DNA of 64,000 bases, from positions 5,022,013-5,086,012 of the forward strand of contig BCJU01000001.1 of assembly GCA_001600355.1 (NCBI GenBank), read 5' to 3'. Source of the DNA: Meira nashicola. Lineage: Eukaryota > Basidiomycota > Exobasidiomycetes > Exobasidiales > Brachybasidiaceae. Shown here in pieces: positions 10,086 to 20,387 of the stretch (position 1 is the stretch's first letter; each line of letters begins with the position of its first letter). The notes under the pieces were generated by a model, which saw nothing but the letters and a program-made list of their open reading frames with translations, was not told the DNA's origin and did not search any database. The position numbers and the translations under genes were made by a program.

Positions 10086-12365
10086 ATGGGAGGAACAAAG
10101 AAGAAAGCCGGTCAAGGCTCAATAGATGCAACAAATCGATCAGGAACGCCAGCAGGAATGGCATCAGGTTCATCGTCTTATGCATCTCTCAGTTTTAATG
10201 ATGTATTGGAAGACCTTAGCAGTCGATTCATCGTAAATTTACCAGCGGAAGAACAGGACAGTATACAACGCATTTGTTTTCAAGTCGAACAGGCACATTG
10301 GTTCTATGAAGATTTCCTCAGACCTCTCAATCCTTCGCTACCATCGTTTGCTTTGAGAAGGTTTTCATCGTACTTACTTCATACAGCTGCCCTCACAGTT
10401 CCACTCATTCAAAGATACATCTCAAATTCTTCCAATCATGAAAGTCAACAAGGCTTAGAAGCTGCTTTTGACGAATTTTTAAAGTACAAAACAAGAGTAC
10501 CAGTATGTGGAGCAGTGATGTTAAATGCACGTTTGGATAAATGTATTCTTGTCAAAGGATGGAAATCCAATTCTACTTGGGGTTTTCCAAAAGGAAAGAT
10601 CAATCAACAAGAAACTGAAAGAGATTGTGCCGTAAGAGAAGTTTTGGAAGAGACTGGATTTGATTGTGGACCACTTCTACCAAATGAATCAAGAGATTAT
10701 ATGGAATTGACAATGCGAGAGCAAAAGATAAGGCTATACATCGTTCCCGGATTAGAAGAAGATACATACTTTGAAACGCAAACCAGAAAGGAAATTTCAA
10801 AGATATCTTGGTTTAGCCTATCTGATTTGCCCACGTGGAAGAAGAATAAAGCCCCGCCTCAAGGTATGGGTGGAAAGTTTTATCTGATCTCGCCTTTCAT
10901 CGGAAAGCTTAAACAATGGATTCATGAAAACAAGAATAGGTATGCACAAGCTTCATACGATGGTGATACATTGGAGGAAGGGGTTGATAGTGGGCAAAAT
11001 TTAGGAGCGGATTCCTCGGATGATAAGAGTAATGACTTGAAGGCTTTGCTTGGGCTGAATGGGGGTAATGAGCAAGTTCATGCTCAATCAGTTGATAGTA
11101 AAGGGCAGAAGATGATTGAGGAGCAAGGAGACGATCGCGGAAGGCAATTATTGGATCTGCTGAGGGGAGGTCCATCCGTTGCTTCACAGCATACGCCTGG
11201 TCAACCACAATTGAATTTCGGACAAGCGGAAAGCAGTGATGACCGGGAAGGTGGTACGTCATCCTTATTGGCAGCTTTGAACGCAGGCTCAGGGAATGGA
11301 AGTGCAACAAGACAAGCTTCTGGAAATGGAAGCTCTTCGGCTCTTCTATCTTTGCTAAATGGTACAGCGGGTCCAATTTACGATATTCCACAATCTTCAA
11401 CCCCACTTCCAGCTCCACGAGCACAGAGGACAGCACAAGCGCAGAATTTGCTTAATATGATCAGCCCTTCCACTTCAATTTTATTCGATGCTCAACAAGC
11501 AGCTCCGCTTGTACCGCAACAGAATCAATCGTCCTGGCGTCCTGATCAGCAATATCAACAATCACAAGCTCAAACCTCCATTCCCGCCTCCAACGATGAG
11601 AGAGAAAGGGAAAGGGCGCAGAAGCGTGATATGCTATTGAGCAGTCTAATGTCTTCTTCCTTGCAACTCCAAAATTCTCCCAATGTACAATCGCAACAGC
11701 AAAATGGTAATCATCAAGATCAAAAGGTTCATCAATTCAAGTTTCCACCTCAGTCGCCAGGTAATGGGGCTCAATCGCCAGGCAACCTTTTGTCACTTTT
11801 GAACGGTCAGCAGGCGTCCCATCAACAACCGCCTCTTCCAAGTCAATCTCCTTTTTCGGCTTTCATCCAACAAAATGCAGGAAACTTTTCTACTGGCCCT
11901 TTACCACCAGCTCCGCCACCACCAGCCTCGATGGCCCCATCCAATCCTTTACTTTCGCTTCTGAACAAGAATTCGGATAACGGTAACCCTGGCTTTCCCC
12001 CTCAGCAATATGCTAATCCAGCACCTGCACCATATCAAAGCTTTCAAAATGGATTTGGAGGATCACAAGTCCCGAATGCTGGACCTGGGCCACCCCCTTT
12101 TGTCGCTTTTAATGCTCCATTGCCACCACCTCCGCCTCCTCCTTATCCCGCTCAAATGCAACTTCCAACTCAGGCAATACACCCTTCATTTTCACCTTTG
12201 CAGCAATCGCAAATGCAAGCACCACATGCTTTGCAACATCCACCACCGCCCCCTATGCCGTACGGCTATCCAGGTATGCAATCGCCATATTCTCATGCTC
12301 CTCCTCAAAGTCATATTCCCCATCCTGGAGCATACGCTGCTGCTGCTCAACCTCCTCCTCATTGA
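10086..12365 (+). CDS. DCP2: mRNA decapping enzyme Dcp2 with extended motif-rich tail
   Basis: A 759-residue protein. Residues 27-125 form the helical regulatory domain that binds Dcp1 (LSSRFIVNLPAEEQ, QVEQAHWFYEDFLRP). Residues about 137-275 are the Nudix hydrolase domain, with the box starting GKINQQETERDC and ending REVLEETGF; the REVLEE glutamates bind metal. The enzyme removes the m7G cap and commits mRNA to 5'-3' decay in P-bodies. The long C-terminal region carries repeated leucine motifs (KALLGLNG, QLLDLLRG, SLLAALNA, ALLSLLNG, NLLNMIS, NLLSLLNG, PLLSLLNK) like the fungal helical leucine-rich motifs that bind Edc3 and Pat1. A Gln/Pro-rich tail ends in PPPH. The start was chosen because it directly precedes the low-complexity leader and the Dcp1-binding domain. 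Confidence 0.95.
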   Translation: MGGTKKKAGQGSIDATNRSGTPAGMASGSSSYASLSFNDVLEDLSSRFIVNLPAEEQDSIQRICFQVEQAHWFYEDFLRPLNPSLPSFALRRFSSYLLHTAALTVPLIQRYISNSSNHESQQGLEAAFDEFLKYKTRVPVCGAVMLNARLDKCILVKGWKSNSTWGFPKGKINQQETERDCAVREVLEETGFDCGPLLPNESRDYMELTMREQKIRLYIVPGLEEDTYFETQTRKEISKISWFSLSDLPTWKKNKAPPQGMGGKFYLISPFIGKLKQWIHENKNRYAQASYDGDTLEEGVDSGQNLGADSSDDKSNDLKALLGLNGGNEQVHAQSVDSKGQKMIEEQGDDRGRQLLDLLRGGPSVASQHTPGQPQLNFGQAESSDDREGGTSSLLAALNAGSGNGSATRQASGNGSSSALLSLLNGTAGPIYDIPQSSTPLPAPRAQRTAQAQNLLNMISPSTSILFDAQQAAPLVPQQNQSSWRPDQQYQQSQAQTSIPASNDERERERAQKRDMLLSSLMSSSLQLQNSPNVQSQQQNGNHQDQKVHQFKFPPQSPGNGAQSPGNLLSLLNGQQASHQQPPLPSQSPFSAFIQQNAGNFSTGPLPPAPPPPASMAPSNPLLSLLNKNSDNGNPGFPPQQYANPAPAPYQSFQNGFGGSQVPNAGPGPPPFVAFNAPLPPPPPPPYPAQMQLPTQAIHPSFSPLQQSQMQAPHALQHPPPPPMPYGYPGMQSPYSHAPPQSHIPHPGAYAAAAQPPPH

Positions 12366-12581
12366 GATCAAAATCTCTTTTCATCAGAGGAGAAATACAA
12401 CATTCTGGCAGAGATCAGAAATACATTTGACCTATTCCATTCGTATTTGTACAGTATTCAGCGCGTTTGTACTGAAATGTAGGATACCTTTGTAACACTG
12501 CTAAAGTAAGTCATGCTCTCATTACATCGTCAGAAATATGATACAGGAAATCAACAAACATCATTAAGTGGGTATCAATCA

Positions 12582-13607
12582 TTATGCAGTAAGCTCTGTC
12601 GATTGAGCTTTGATGTGTTTATAAGGTTCATCCACTTCTGCTTCCTTTTTTGGTCCTTTTGTCAAAGTAGAAGTGCTCTTTTTCTTCTTCTTTCGCATTG
12701 CTGATGCCACCGCACTCCGAACATTTTCCACAATTTCTCTGCTTTGCTCTACATATTCAGAGTCTTCGATACGTTCGCGCTTCTTTCCTTTGCCATCTTC
12801 TATTTTGTCTCTAGGAGCAGCAATCCGAGACGAGCCTTCACCCTTATCATCCTCGATCTCGTTGCCCTCTTCGTCTAATTCTCCACCTTGATCGTGTAGC
12901 TTTTGTGCAGCTTCAACGAAATCAGCTTCTTCTCGTGGCTTTCTACCGAGCATCTTTTCCAATTTGGCGTATTTCTTCTTTTGTGCTTCATTCATGGCAC
13001 GTTGACGTTCGTCTTGTGTGGCTAAATAAGCCGCCAATTGGCGTGCTTGTTTGATTGTGCTCAATCTTCTACCGTTCAAATCACGACAAGAATCACGATT
13101 TTCCTCTCCATTTCTAGCAGAGCTCATCTTTCCACCTGCAGCACGTAATTGACTTCCAAATCCTCCTTTGCCGCCTCGAGTGCCCACTCGTACTTCAAGT
13201 GTGATCGGTTGTTGTACCATTTGACCGTATGCGTTACGAACTGGAGGTCCAGTTAAGGAACTGATTGGCGTATTTCCAGTCACATTTTGACCACCTAATC
13301 GAGTCAATCGTAAAAGTTGAGCAACCCTAGCGGGCAATCGTAGATTACGAATGATTGTTGCCAAGATGAAAGCTACAGTCGCATTTGCTGGTAGGGCAAA
13401 TGAAATAATCGGTGGTAACGGACCAAATGCTCTAATCAAGATCGGAATCATTATTGTGGATGCACTGATCCGATTGGAATATTGCTGTCTCAACATTATA
13501 TCTAAATCTTTTTGAATTTGATGATGGATAGAGTTTGTCTTTTTCGCGAAAGATTGATCGAATTGAATGGCAGATGTGCCCGATGTGGTGGCAATGAGGC
13601 AAGCCAT
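12582..13607 (-). CDS. SDE2: Spliceosome-associated, ubiquitin-fold-processed protein Sde2
   Basis: A 341-residue protein. A ubiquitin-like fold covers about residues 52-146 and ends in the invariant processing junction GTRGG/KGGFGSQLRAAGG, with the cut expected after Gly146. Downstream is the Sde2 block CRDLNGRRLSTIKQARQLAAYLA, then Lys/Glu-rich helices to the C-terminus. In fission yeast and human, deubiquitinases remove the N-terminal fold and the new Lys-starting fragment joins the spliceosome to aid excision of particular introns. Processed Sde2 in humans also acts at replication forks and is an N-end rule substrate. Here about 50 residues precede the fold, so translation might instead start at Met53 (MIPILIRAF). 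The gene is divergent from SNU114, another splicing factor. Confidence 0.9.
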   Translation of the reverse strand: MACLIATTSGTSAIQFDQSFAKKTNSIHHQIQKDLDIMLRQQYSNRISASTIMIPILIRAFGPLPPIISFALPANATVAFILATIIRNLRLPARVAQLLRLTRLGGQNVTGNTPISSLTGPPVRNAYGQMVQQPITLEVRVGTRGGKGGFGSQLRAAGGKMSSARNGEENRDSCRDLNGRRLSTIKQARQLAAYLATQDERQRAMNEAQKKKYAKLEKMLGRKPREEADFVEAAQKLHDQGGELDEEGNEIEDDKGEGSSRIAAPRDKIEDGKGKKRERIEDSEYVEQSREIVENVRSAVASAMRKKKKKSTSTLTKGPKKEAEVDEPYKHIKAQSTELTA

Positions 13608-14040
13608 CTTAAAAAATTCGATTCAAAAGTGGGGTCGAAAGACTGATTTGTTTGATCGGCCTGGCCTGATGATAATTAAGCTTTCATTAGTCAAATTGAA
13701 GTAGCGTCGATTTATGCAGATGATGACAGTTTGTGGTTGAGATAAAGAAATAAAAAAAGACGCATTCGATGTGTGTGGAATGTTGATAAGCTGTGCAGAG
13801 TGTTCCTTATTGAACGCTAAAGTGACGTTATCCTTGCCAAAAAAGGTATAGCTTGAACGGAAATCAGGGTTGGTGCAGTTCCGCTAAATTAGTCTTTTTG
13901 GCACGCTTCACGTGTACATACAAACTCACGCTTAGATTAAATCTGAGAAGATTACTATCCATCCATAAGAGCAACAACGCCATCCATCTGGTCATTATAC
14001 CTTTTTCGATCAAGGCCATTAGATCGTAGGTACGGAAGAT
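13608..14040. promoter_or_regulatory. Shared divergent promoter region of SDE2 and SNU114
   Basis: The 433 bp between two divergent starts must contain both promoters. I see no convincing TATA box. The stretch is A/T-rich with short A and T runs and a CATCCATCCATAAG-type repeat near 13960. Both genes act in pre-mRNA splicing, which makes co-expression plausible, but this is inference. Confidence 0.5.
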
Positions 14041-17000
14041 ATGGATGACTATGATGAATTTGGTAATTATATTGGAGCTTTGTCAGATTCAGACGAAGGG
14101 TCTGATATCGGTCAAGATGACAGAGAAGCATCTACTTCAATGATGGGAACGCGGCAAGAAGAATATGAACAACCAGCCCCATTAGAAGGATACGATGATG
14201 ATGATGAAGACGAAGAAGATGAAGAAGCAAGCATAGCAAGAATGAGAAAAGTAGAAGAAGCAGGTATGCAATTGATGCAAGTAGATGAATCTTTGCAAAA
14301 TGCAGTAGTACTACATGAAGATAAGAAATACTACCCGAGTGCAAATGAGGTGTATGGTGATGAAGTTGAAACTTTAGTGCAAGAAGAAGATGCACAACCT
14401 CTTAGTCAACCGATCGTAGAGCCAGTCAAAATGCGAAAGTTTGCTATTGAAGAAGCTGGATTACCGGAAACACGCTTTGAGAGAAGCTTTATGATGAATT
14501 TGATGAATTTTCCAGAGATGGTCAGAAATGTTGCAATCGTCGGACATCTTCACCATGGAAAGACTTGCTTGTTGGATATGCTACTTTTAGAAACTCACAA
14601 AATGGAACATGATGTTGATCAACATATGCGATATACCGATTCACATCTCTTGGAAAGAAGTAGAGGAATTTCAATCAAATCATCGCCCCTCTCACTTGTA
14701 ATGACTTCAACAAGATCAAAATCGTATCTTTTAAATCTAATAGATACTCCAGGTCATCCTAACTTTCAGGATGAGGTCGCTGCTGGTATTCGAATGGCTG
14801 ATGGTGTTGTCCTGGTTGTCGATGTCGTGGAAGGAGTAATGGTCAATACCGAAGCGATCGTCAAACATGCAATACGTGAAGGCCTACCGATTGTCATGGT
14901 GCTCAACAAGATCGATCGACTCATTTTAGAGCTTAGGTTGCCACCGAATGATGCATATTACAAGATACGGCAAACGATTGATGAAGTAAATAATTTGATT
15001 GCACAGCATGATCGGGATCCAGCCAGAAAATTGGGTCCTGAAAAAGGGAATATCGCCTTCGCCAGCACAGAGATGGGATGGTGCTTTACTCTCAGAAGTT
15101 TTGCAAAGTTGTACTCGGATACGTATGGAGGTATTGATATCGATCAATTCAGTAAACGATTGTGGGGCAATATCTTCTATTCGCCTGAATCGCGCAATTT
15201 CAGTCGAAAGGGAGCGGACGCAGAGAGTAAAAGAAGCTTTGTACAATTTATTTTGGAACCACTTTACAAGATTTACACGCAAGTCTTATCCAGTGATACA
15301 GACAAATTACGAAAGACTCTCGCCAGCCTCGGCATTCATCTGAAACCAGCCGCATACAAGATCGATGTACGACCTTTGCTCAAATTGGTACTAAAACACT
15401 TTTTCGGTGATAGTGCCGGCTTGGTTGACTTGATCGTAAATCACATTCCCTCCCCAAAGGAAGGCGCACAGAAGAAAGTTGATCGGATATGGACAGGTCC
15501 AAAGGAAGGCACTTTGTACGACTCTATGCGCAATTGCAACGCGGATGGTCCCTTGATTGTTTCCGTTGCAAAATTATATCAAACTACAGACGCTCAAGAG
15601 TTCAGAGCATTTGGTCGAATACTGAGTGGAACGGTCAAGATTGGTGATCGGGTACGTGTGCTCGGTGAAGGATTCTCACAAGATGATGATGAAGATTCTA
15701 TATTGGCCAACGTTGAGGGAGTGTGGATCAATGAATCACGTTACAATGTTGAATCTGACAGCGTTCCAGCAGGTTGTTGGGTAAGCTTAAAAGGTGTGGA
15801 TGCAAATATTACCAAAACAGGTACTATCGTTGACGCTTCGATTGAACCTGACGAACTTTACATCACTGCTCCTCTGTCACACATGACTCAACCTGTTCTC
15901 AAAGTATCGGTGGAGCCTCTTGTGCCTTCTGAACTACCGAAAATGCTTGAAGGTTTGAGAAAGATCAACAAAAGCTACCCTCTCGCAGTGACAAAGGTGG
16001 AGGAAAGTGGAGAGCACGTCATTTTGGGTACTGGAGAATTGTATCTAGATTGTGTTCTGCACGATTTACGAAAGCTCTTTTCCGAGATTGAAATCAAAGT
16101 GAGCGATCCTGTTGTTCGCTTTGCAGAAACGGTTGTAGAAACGAGTGCAGTAAAGTGTTTCGCTGTTACACCAAACAAGAAGAACAAATTGACAATCATT
16201 GCTGAACCATTAGAAAAAGGGATTGCAGAAGATATCGAATCAGGAAGATTGAATATCCATATGCCACCAAAAGAATTGGGAAAACTTCTTCAAGAGAAGT
16301 ATGGCTGGGATTTATTGGCTTCCAGATCTGTTTGGGCATTTGGACCAAATGACAATGGACCGAATATTTTGGTAGATGACACACTACCTTCAGAGGTGGA
16401 CAAGAAGTTACTCTATACCGTACGACAGACGATCAAGCAGGGTTTCCAATGGGCAACTCGAGAAGGTCCTTTGGCAGACGAACCTGTAAGAAACGTCAAA
16501 TTTCGTATTTTGGATGCTGAATTGACTCCTGAACCTATACACAGAGGTGGCGGTCAATTGATTCCAACAGCTAGAAGGACATGCTATGCAGCACTTTTAC
16601 TCGCAACACCTCGATTGATGGAACCAATTTATTATGTTGAGGTACAAGCACCTGCTGATTGTGTGGCTGCAGTTTATACCGTTTTAGCTCGTAGACGTGG
16701 TCATGTAACACAGGATGTTCCCAAACCTGGTACCCCATTATTTATCGTTCGTGCTTACATTCCTGTTTTGGACGCAAACGGATTCGAAACAGATTTACGA
16801 ACGCATACACAAGGTCAAGCATTTTGTTTGCAAGTGTTTTCGCATTATTCTGTTGTACCAGGTGATCCTTTGGATACGGATGTGAAATTGCGACCTTTAG
16901 AACCTGCTCCACCTCTTGGATTGGCGAGGGATGTGATGTTGAAGACTAGAAGGAGAAAAGGTTTGGCTGATCAAGTCACTTTGGCTTCTTATTTGGATCC

Positions 17001-17046
17001 TGAATTGGCAGTTGCCCTTGCCGCTAACGGATTTGACTTGAATTGA
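14041..17046 (+). CDS. SNU114: U5 snRNP GTPase Snu114 (EFTUD2/Cwf10)
   Basis: A 1,001-residue EF-2-like GTPase. An acidic N-terminal tail (residues 1-75) is followed by a block specific to Snu114 (FAIEEAGLPETRFERSFMMNLMNFPEMVRN). The G domain shows P-loop GHLHHGKT at 167-174, DTPGH at about 236-240 and NKID near 289. EF-2-like domains II-V follow, including HRGGGQLIPTARRTCYA. The end (DPELAVALAANGFDLN) also fits the family. Snu114 sits in the U5 snRNP beside Prp8 and controls the Brr2 helicase during spliceosome activation and disassembly. The acidic leader separates it from translation factor eEF2, which lacks such a tail. The length matches fungal Snu114. It is intronless, and its 5' neighbour SDE2 is divergent. 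Confidence 0.96.
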   Translation: MDDYDEFGNYIGALSDSDEGSDIGQDDREASTSMMGTRQEEYEQPAPLEGYDDDDEDEEDEEASIARMRKVEEAGMQLMQVDESLQNAVVLHEDKKYYPSANEVYGDEVETLVQEEDAQPLSQPIVEPVKMRKFAIEEAGLPETRFERSFMMNLMNFPEMVRNVAIVGHLHHGKTCLLDMLLLETHKMEHDVDQHMRYTDSHLLERSRGISIKSSPLSLVMTSTRSKSYLLNLIDTPGHPNFQDEVAAGIRMADGVVLVVDVVEGVMVNTEAIVKHAIREGLPIVMVLNKIDRLILELRLPPNDAYYKIRQTIDEVNNLIAQHDRDPARKLGPEKGNIAFASTEMGWCFTLRSFAKLYSDTYGGIDIDQFSKRLWGNIFYSPESRNFSRKGADAESKRSFVQFILEPLYKIYTQVLSSDTDKLRKTLASLGIHLKPAAYKIDVRPLLKLVLKHFFGDSAGLVDLIVNHIPSPKEGAQKKVDRIWTGPKEGTLYDSMRNCNADGPLIVSVAKLYQTTDAQEFRAFGRILSGTVKIGDRVRVLGEGFSQDDDEDSILANVEGVWINESRYNVESDSVPAGCWVSLKGVDANITKTGTIVDASIEPDELYITAPLSHMTQPVLKVSVEPLVPSELPKMLEGLRKINKSYPLAVTKVEESGEHVILGTGELYLDCVLHDLRKLFSEIEIKVSDPVVRFAETVVETSAVKCFAVTPNKKNKLTIIAEPLEKGIAEDIESGRLNIHMPPKELGKLLQEKYGWDLLASRSVWAFGPNDNGPNILVDDTLPSEVDKKLLYTVRQTIKQGFQWATREGPLADEPVRNVKFRILDAELTPEPIHRGGGQLIPTARRTCYAALLLATPRLMEPIYYVEVQAPADCVAAVYTVLARRRGHVTQDVPKPGTPLFIVRAYIPVLDANGFETDLRTHTQGQAFCLQVFSHYSVVPGDPLDTDVKLRPLEPAPPLGLARDVMLKTRRRKGLADQVTLASYLDPELAVALAANGFDLN

Positions 17047-17347
17047 TGGATTGTAGTAAATCATAACATTCATTGTACTATTTCATTTGTATAATAAAGT
17101 ATAATTGCATTCTTTCTGAATCGTGCTCTCTTAATCATGATCACTGAACACGTGTTGGTAACGGGCGAGAGTGGAGAACAACACTCAAAGCGTGAACTCT
17201 ACAGTGCAATTCCTTCTTGCAAATAATTTTGACGCGACTTTTAGAAGAAAGCGTATAATTTTCATCCACAAGTGATTAAAGTGAGTATTTACTTGTTATA
17301 CTATCAGCATAACGATTCCAAAAAAGAGGGTAAGTTGATATAGGATC
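17047..17347. other. Intergenic region: SNU114 3' end and NDC1 leader
   Basis: About 300 bp. The first part holds a probable polyadenylation signal (AATAAA at 17093-17098). Near the NDC1 start, a GTGAGT at about 17281 and ATATAG at about 17343 could bound a 5'-UTR intron of roughly 60 bp. That is possible but unproven. Confidence 0.45.
17093..17098 (+). terminator. Polyadenylation signal of SNU114
   Basis: A canonical AATAAA lies about 47 bp after the stop codon of SNU114, inside A/T-rich sequence. The position and context fit an mRNA 3'-end signal. Confidence 0.5.
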
Positions 17348-20173
17348 ATGCAATCATCCTTTTCAACACCCTCAAGCCGTTATGCATTAAACGGAGGTCC
17401 TTCAAATTCATCTCAAAGGACTTCCTCACAATCTTTTTCGAGAGATGGCGAAGGATTTTCTACACCTGTACAACAACAAACAGCTAGATTGAATGAAAGT
17501 ACATCATCTTTAGCTACACGTAACGTGCAAAGTCAACAGCAATCATCTCTCAACGTTTCTAGGCCACGAAAATCTACCGTTCCAGATATTGGTACGCCGA
17601 TCAAAGTTGCCTCTTCTTCACCTTATCGTACACCAGAATCAACTTCAAAAGCATCACTGTTCCTTTCAAGAACTCCTTTTGGAACACCAGCAGCACGTAA
17701 TGGACCTAGTTCAACTCTAGGCTCCTCATCAACAGTCTCAAAGTCAACAACAGTTACGCAGCCATTAAAGCCTGTCACCGGATTCTGGCCTCAGGTTTGG
17801 CCATTGTTTAAATCACTTCTCGATGAAAATGCTTATGCGACTTTTGCGCTTCAGCCAAGGCCGCATTTGACTTTTTCAGGATTCATAGAAACAGCTCTTC
17901 GTATCAACTGGTTGAAATTGTTGGTGTTCAGCCTTCCAGTCTACCATGCATTATTTTGCATCTCTTTATTTCGGCCCACAAATCCACTTCAATTGATCAC
18001 ATTACCCCTCCGACCTACAGCGCTATTTTTATCGCTAACGTCATATTCTATTTTTCTTGGTCTGCTATTGATAATACCAGGTCAAAGGTTTAACATCGCA
18101 AGTAAAAAGTGGACGGTTCAGGATCATTCGGGTGTACGTGATGAACGTCTAGCGGGCGGATTCATCCTCTCGGCCGGTTCTCCCGCCAGTTTGTTGGTTC
18201 GTTCATTACGTCAAGGTGCTTTGTGGCGAGGTGTGCTTCTGCATGCTGCTTTTTCTCTAGCCATAGCTACAACACATGCTCTAGCTTTGGCTCATTACAC
18301 AAACACAACATTCATTGATGGGAAAGGCTCGAAAACTTCTAATCCGTGGTCTCCTTACCATCATGTTTCAGTGAGACTTTCACAGGGATACAAGACTACT
18401 GCAATTCGACCGAATGAACGATTTTGGTTTCTCCTATGTAGTAATGCAATTCTTGGTGCAACGTATGCGATCATTCGTGCTGTGTTGTTCTCGCGTCCAC
18501 AGGTTCCGGGAGCGGGAGCACCTGCACCATTCGCGCCATCAAGGTTTGAAGCACAAGCAACGTTTGAATCTGCACTGGTACGAATTGCAGCAAAAGGTCG
18601 TCAGACTATCTATCGTGCAGTGTTTCTCGGATCCATCACACCTAGCATTATCCTTCAGGGATACCTCTTAATCCGAAGACCATTCTTTCGAGTTGTCCTT
18701 TCACTTATAGGACATCATTCACCATTACGTCCTCTTTTGGTTCCATCTTTCAAACGACCATTGTTCAACATTGATCTGATATTCCGCGTCTCAATTTTAG
18801 GGCTAGTAACAGTTTTGATCTTGGAGGCTTTCAGTGTCGCTTGGGAAGTGCTGTCAACCCAACCGATTGGTCTTGGTATGGGCGGTTTGAGTAAATTTTC
18901 TAGTGCGCCTACAAAGTGCTTGATTAAAGGTATGCAAAGCAGAAGGATACCCCTGCCAGAAGAAGCGCATCTTGGAGGTAGTGAGAGGTCATACTATTCA
19001 CACTTTGCATTTGCTGAAATGGCAACTGTGATGGCAACGGATGCAGAACGAAGAAAAGCAATCTTTCGCGACGTAGGTCAATCTATTGGTGGTAATGGAG
19101 GAAGCATTCTTCATTCGATCCCTCCTTCGGGCTTGGATAGCGGAGCAGGACGTAGTGCATGGGCAGTGATTGCAGGGGAGTGTATTAATGTCATTCAAGA
19201 AGAGCGAAAATGGCTATTAAACAAAGGCAAGGAACCAATCGCTTCTGGTACAGCATCTACCTCGAGCTCTCAAAAGCTAACGAATCATCTGAAACCAGTA
19301 GACGCTGCTCATCAGGTATCACTAGCAACAGGCAATAATGGAGTCAATAAAAGTAAACCAACCATTTGGGATCGTTTGGCTTCCACTTCGCCCGTTGCAT
19401 CGCAGCCAAGTGCTACAACAGCTCCATCGACAACGAATGCGACCTCTACCCAAGTCAATGCTAATGCTACAGAGGGTTTGAATTCACTGCTTCATCGTAT
19501 TGCACCACCACCCATTCAATCTACACCAGCAGCTTCTTCTACAAGTGGTACCGCGGCAAGCTTGAATAACGGTAGATCGACAAGTTTCACTTCGAGAACT
19601 ACGCTATTGGATGTTTTCGTCAATATTATGATCTCCTCTATTCAATCTGTTGGATCTGTTTTCAAACTTTTGCCATCGGATTTGCAACATGTTTTGCAAA
19701 ATTCGATTGTTGCTCGCAAGATTGAAGGTGCACAAAAATGGCTTTTTGCTTCATCAGATGATTCACTTTTGGCAATTGGTGTTTTGCCTCATGATGAAGC
19801 ATTGGTGACTTGGAGTGTTCAGATCTTGGGATCTTTGTTAGCTGCAAGTTTGGAACAAGATGAGTACGGTACAGTTGCTTTAGCTGCATCTTCAAGGTTA
19901 GGTATCGATGACGTCTTGGAAGAATGTGCGATATTGTTAAATGCTTTACAACAACTTGGTTTGAATATTACCCAAAATAGAGCAGATGGAATAGTTTCTT
20001 CTGAAACAAGCCTGTTTGTGTTTGATCATGATGTCGCACCTTTGATCACCACTTTACGAACTACTATCACACTCGTCTTGGGTGCTTTTGAGCCTACGGG
20101 ATATCGTTTACGTCCGTCTTGTAGAAAAGCGGTTGATGATGCATTGGCGTCACCAAAATCTTCTTCTAATTGA
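17348..20173 (+). CDS. NDC1: Pore-membrane nucleoporin Ndc1
   Basis: A 941-residue membrane protein with a Ser/Thr-rich N-terminal tail (1-140). Six hydrophobic segments follow, near 187-207, 220-243, 298-316, 360-382, 418-440 and 478-502, as expected for Ndc1. The entry to the membrane region reads FWPQVWPLFKSLL and the first helix WLKLLVFSLPVYHALF. The C-terminal half is soluble, contains a Ser/Thr/Asn-rich insert (about 680-735), and ends in a helical domain (SVQILGSLLAASLEQDEYG). Ndc1 is one of the transmembrane anchors of the nuclear pore complex and also helps insert spindle pole bodies in yeasts. Membrane topology and the C-terminal domain support the call; primary-sequence similarity in this family is low, so some doubt remains. 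Confidence 0.8.
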   Translation: MQSSFSTPSSRYALNGGPSNSSQRTSSQSFSRDGEGFSTPVQQQTARLNESTSSLATRNVQSQQQSSLNVSRPRKSTVPDIGTPIKVASSSPYRTPESTSKASLFLSRTPFGTPAARNGPSSTLGSSSTVSKSTTVTQPLKPVTGFWPQVWPLFKSLLDENAYATFALQPRPHLTFSGFIETALRINWLKLLVFSLPVYHALFCISLFRPTNPLQLITLPLRPTALFLSLTSYSIFLGLLLIIPGQRFNIASKKWTVQDHSGVRDERLAGGFILSAGSPASLLVRSLRQGALWRGVLLHAAFSLAIATTHALALAHYTNTTFIDGKGSKTSNPWSPYHHVSVRLSQGYKTTAIRPNERFWFLLCSNAILGATYAIIRAVLFSRPQVPGAGAPAPFAPSRFEAQATFESALVRIAAKGRQTIYRAVFLGSITPSIILQGYLLIRRPFFRVVLSLIGHHSPLRPLLVPSFKRPLFNIDLIFRVSILGLVTVLILEAFSVAWEVLSTQPIGLGMGGLSKFSSAPTKCLIKGMQSRRIPLPEEAHLGGSERSYYSHFAFAEMATVMATDAERRKAIFRDVGQSIGGNGGSILHSIPPSGLDSGAGRSAWAVIAGECINVIQEERKWLLNKGKEPIASGTASTSSSQKLTNHLKPVDAAHQVSLATGNNGVNKSKPTIWDRLASTSPVASQPSATTAPSTTNATSTQVNANATEGLNSLLHRIAPPPIQSTPAASSTSGTAASLNNGRSTSFTSRTTLLDVFVNIMISSIQSVGSVFKLLPSDLQHVLQNSIVARKIEGAQKWLFASSDDSLLAIGVLPHDEALVTWSVQILGSLLAASLEQDEYGTVALAASSRLGIDDVLEECAILLNALQQLGLNITQNRADGIVSSETSLFVFDHDVAPLITTLRTTITLVLGAFEPTGYRLRPSCRKAVDDALASPKSSSN

Positions 20174-20387
20174 AGGACAAACAATACTCTACATTAATAC
20201 AACTGTGTAATTCTATCTTTGTCAATGAAAAATGAAAATCTGAAAGTGTATGAGTTTGGTTTGCACTCGGACAATGGCGAAAAATTATACTATTCTATAA
20301 GAAATGCAAGATGCTGATATAATTGATATATAATACAGAATACGAGATCTTCAGATACAAATACACTATATTGTTTGATGAAGCGTT

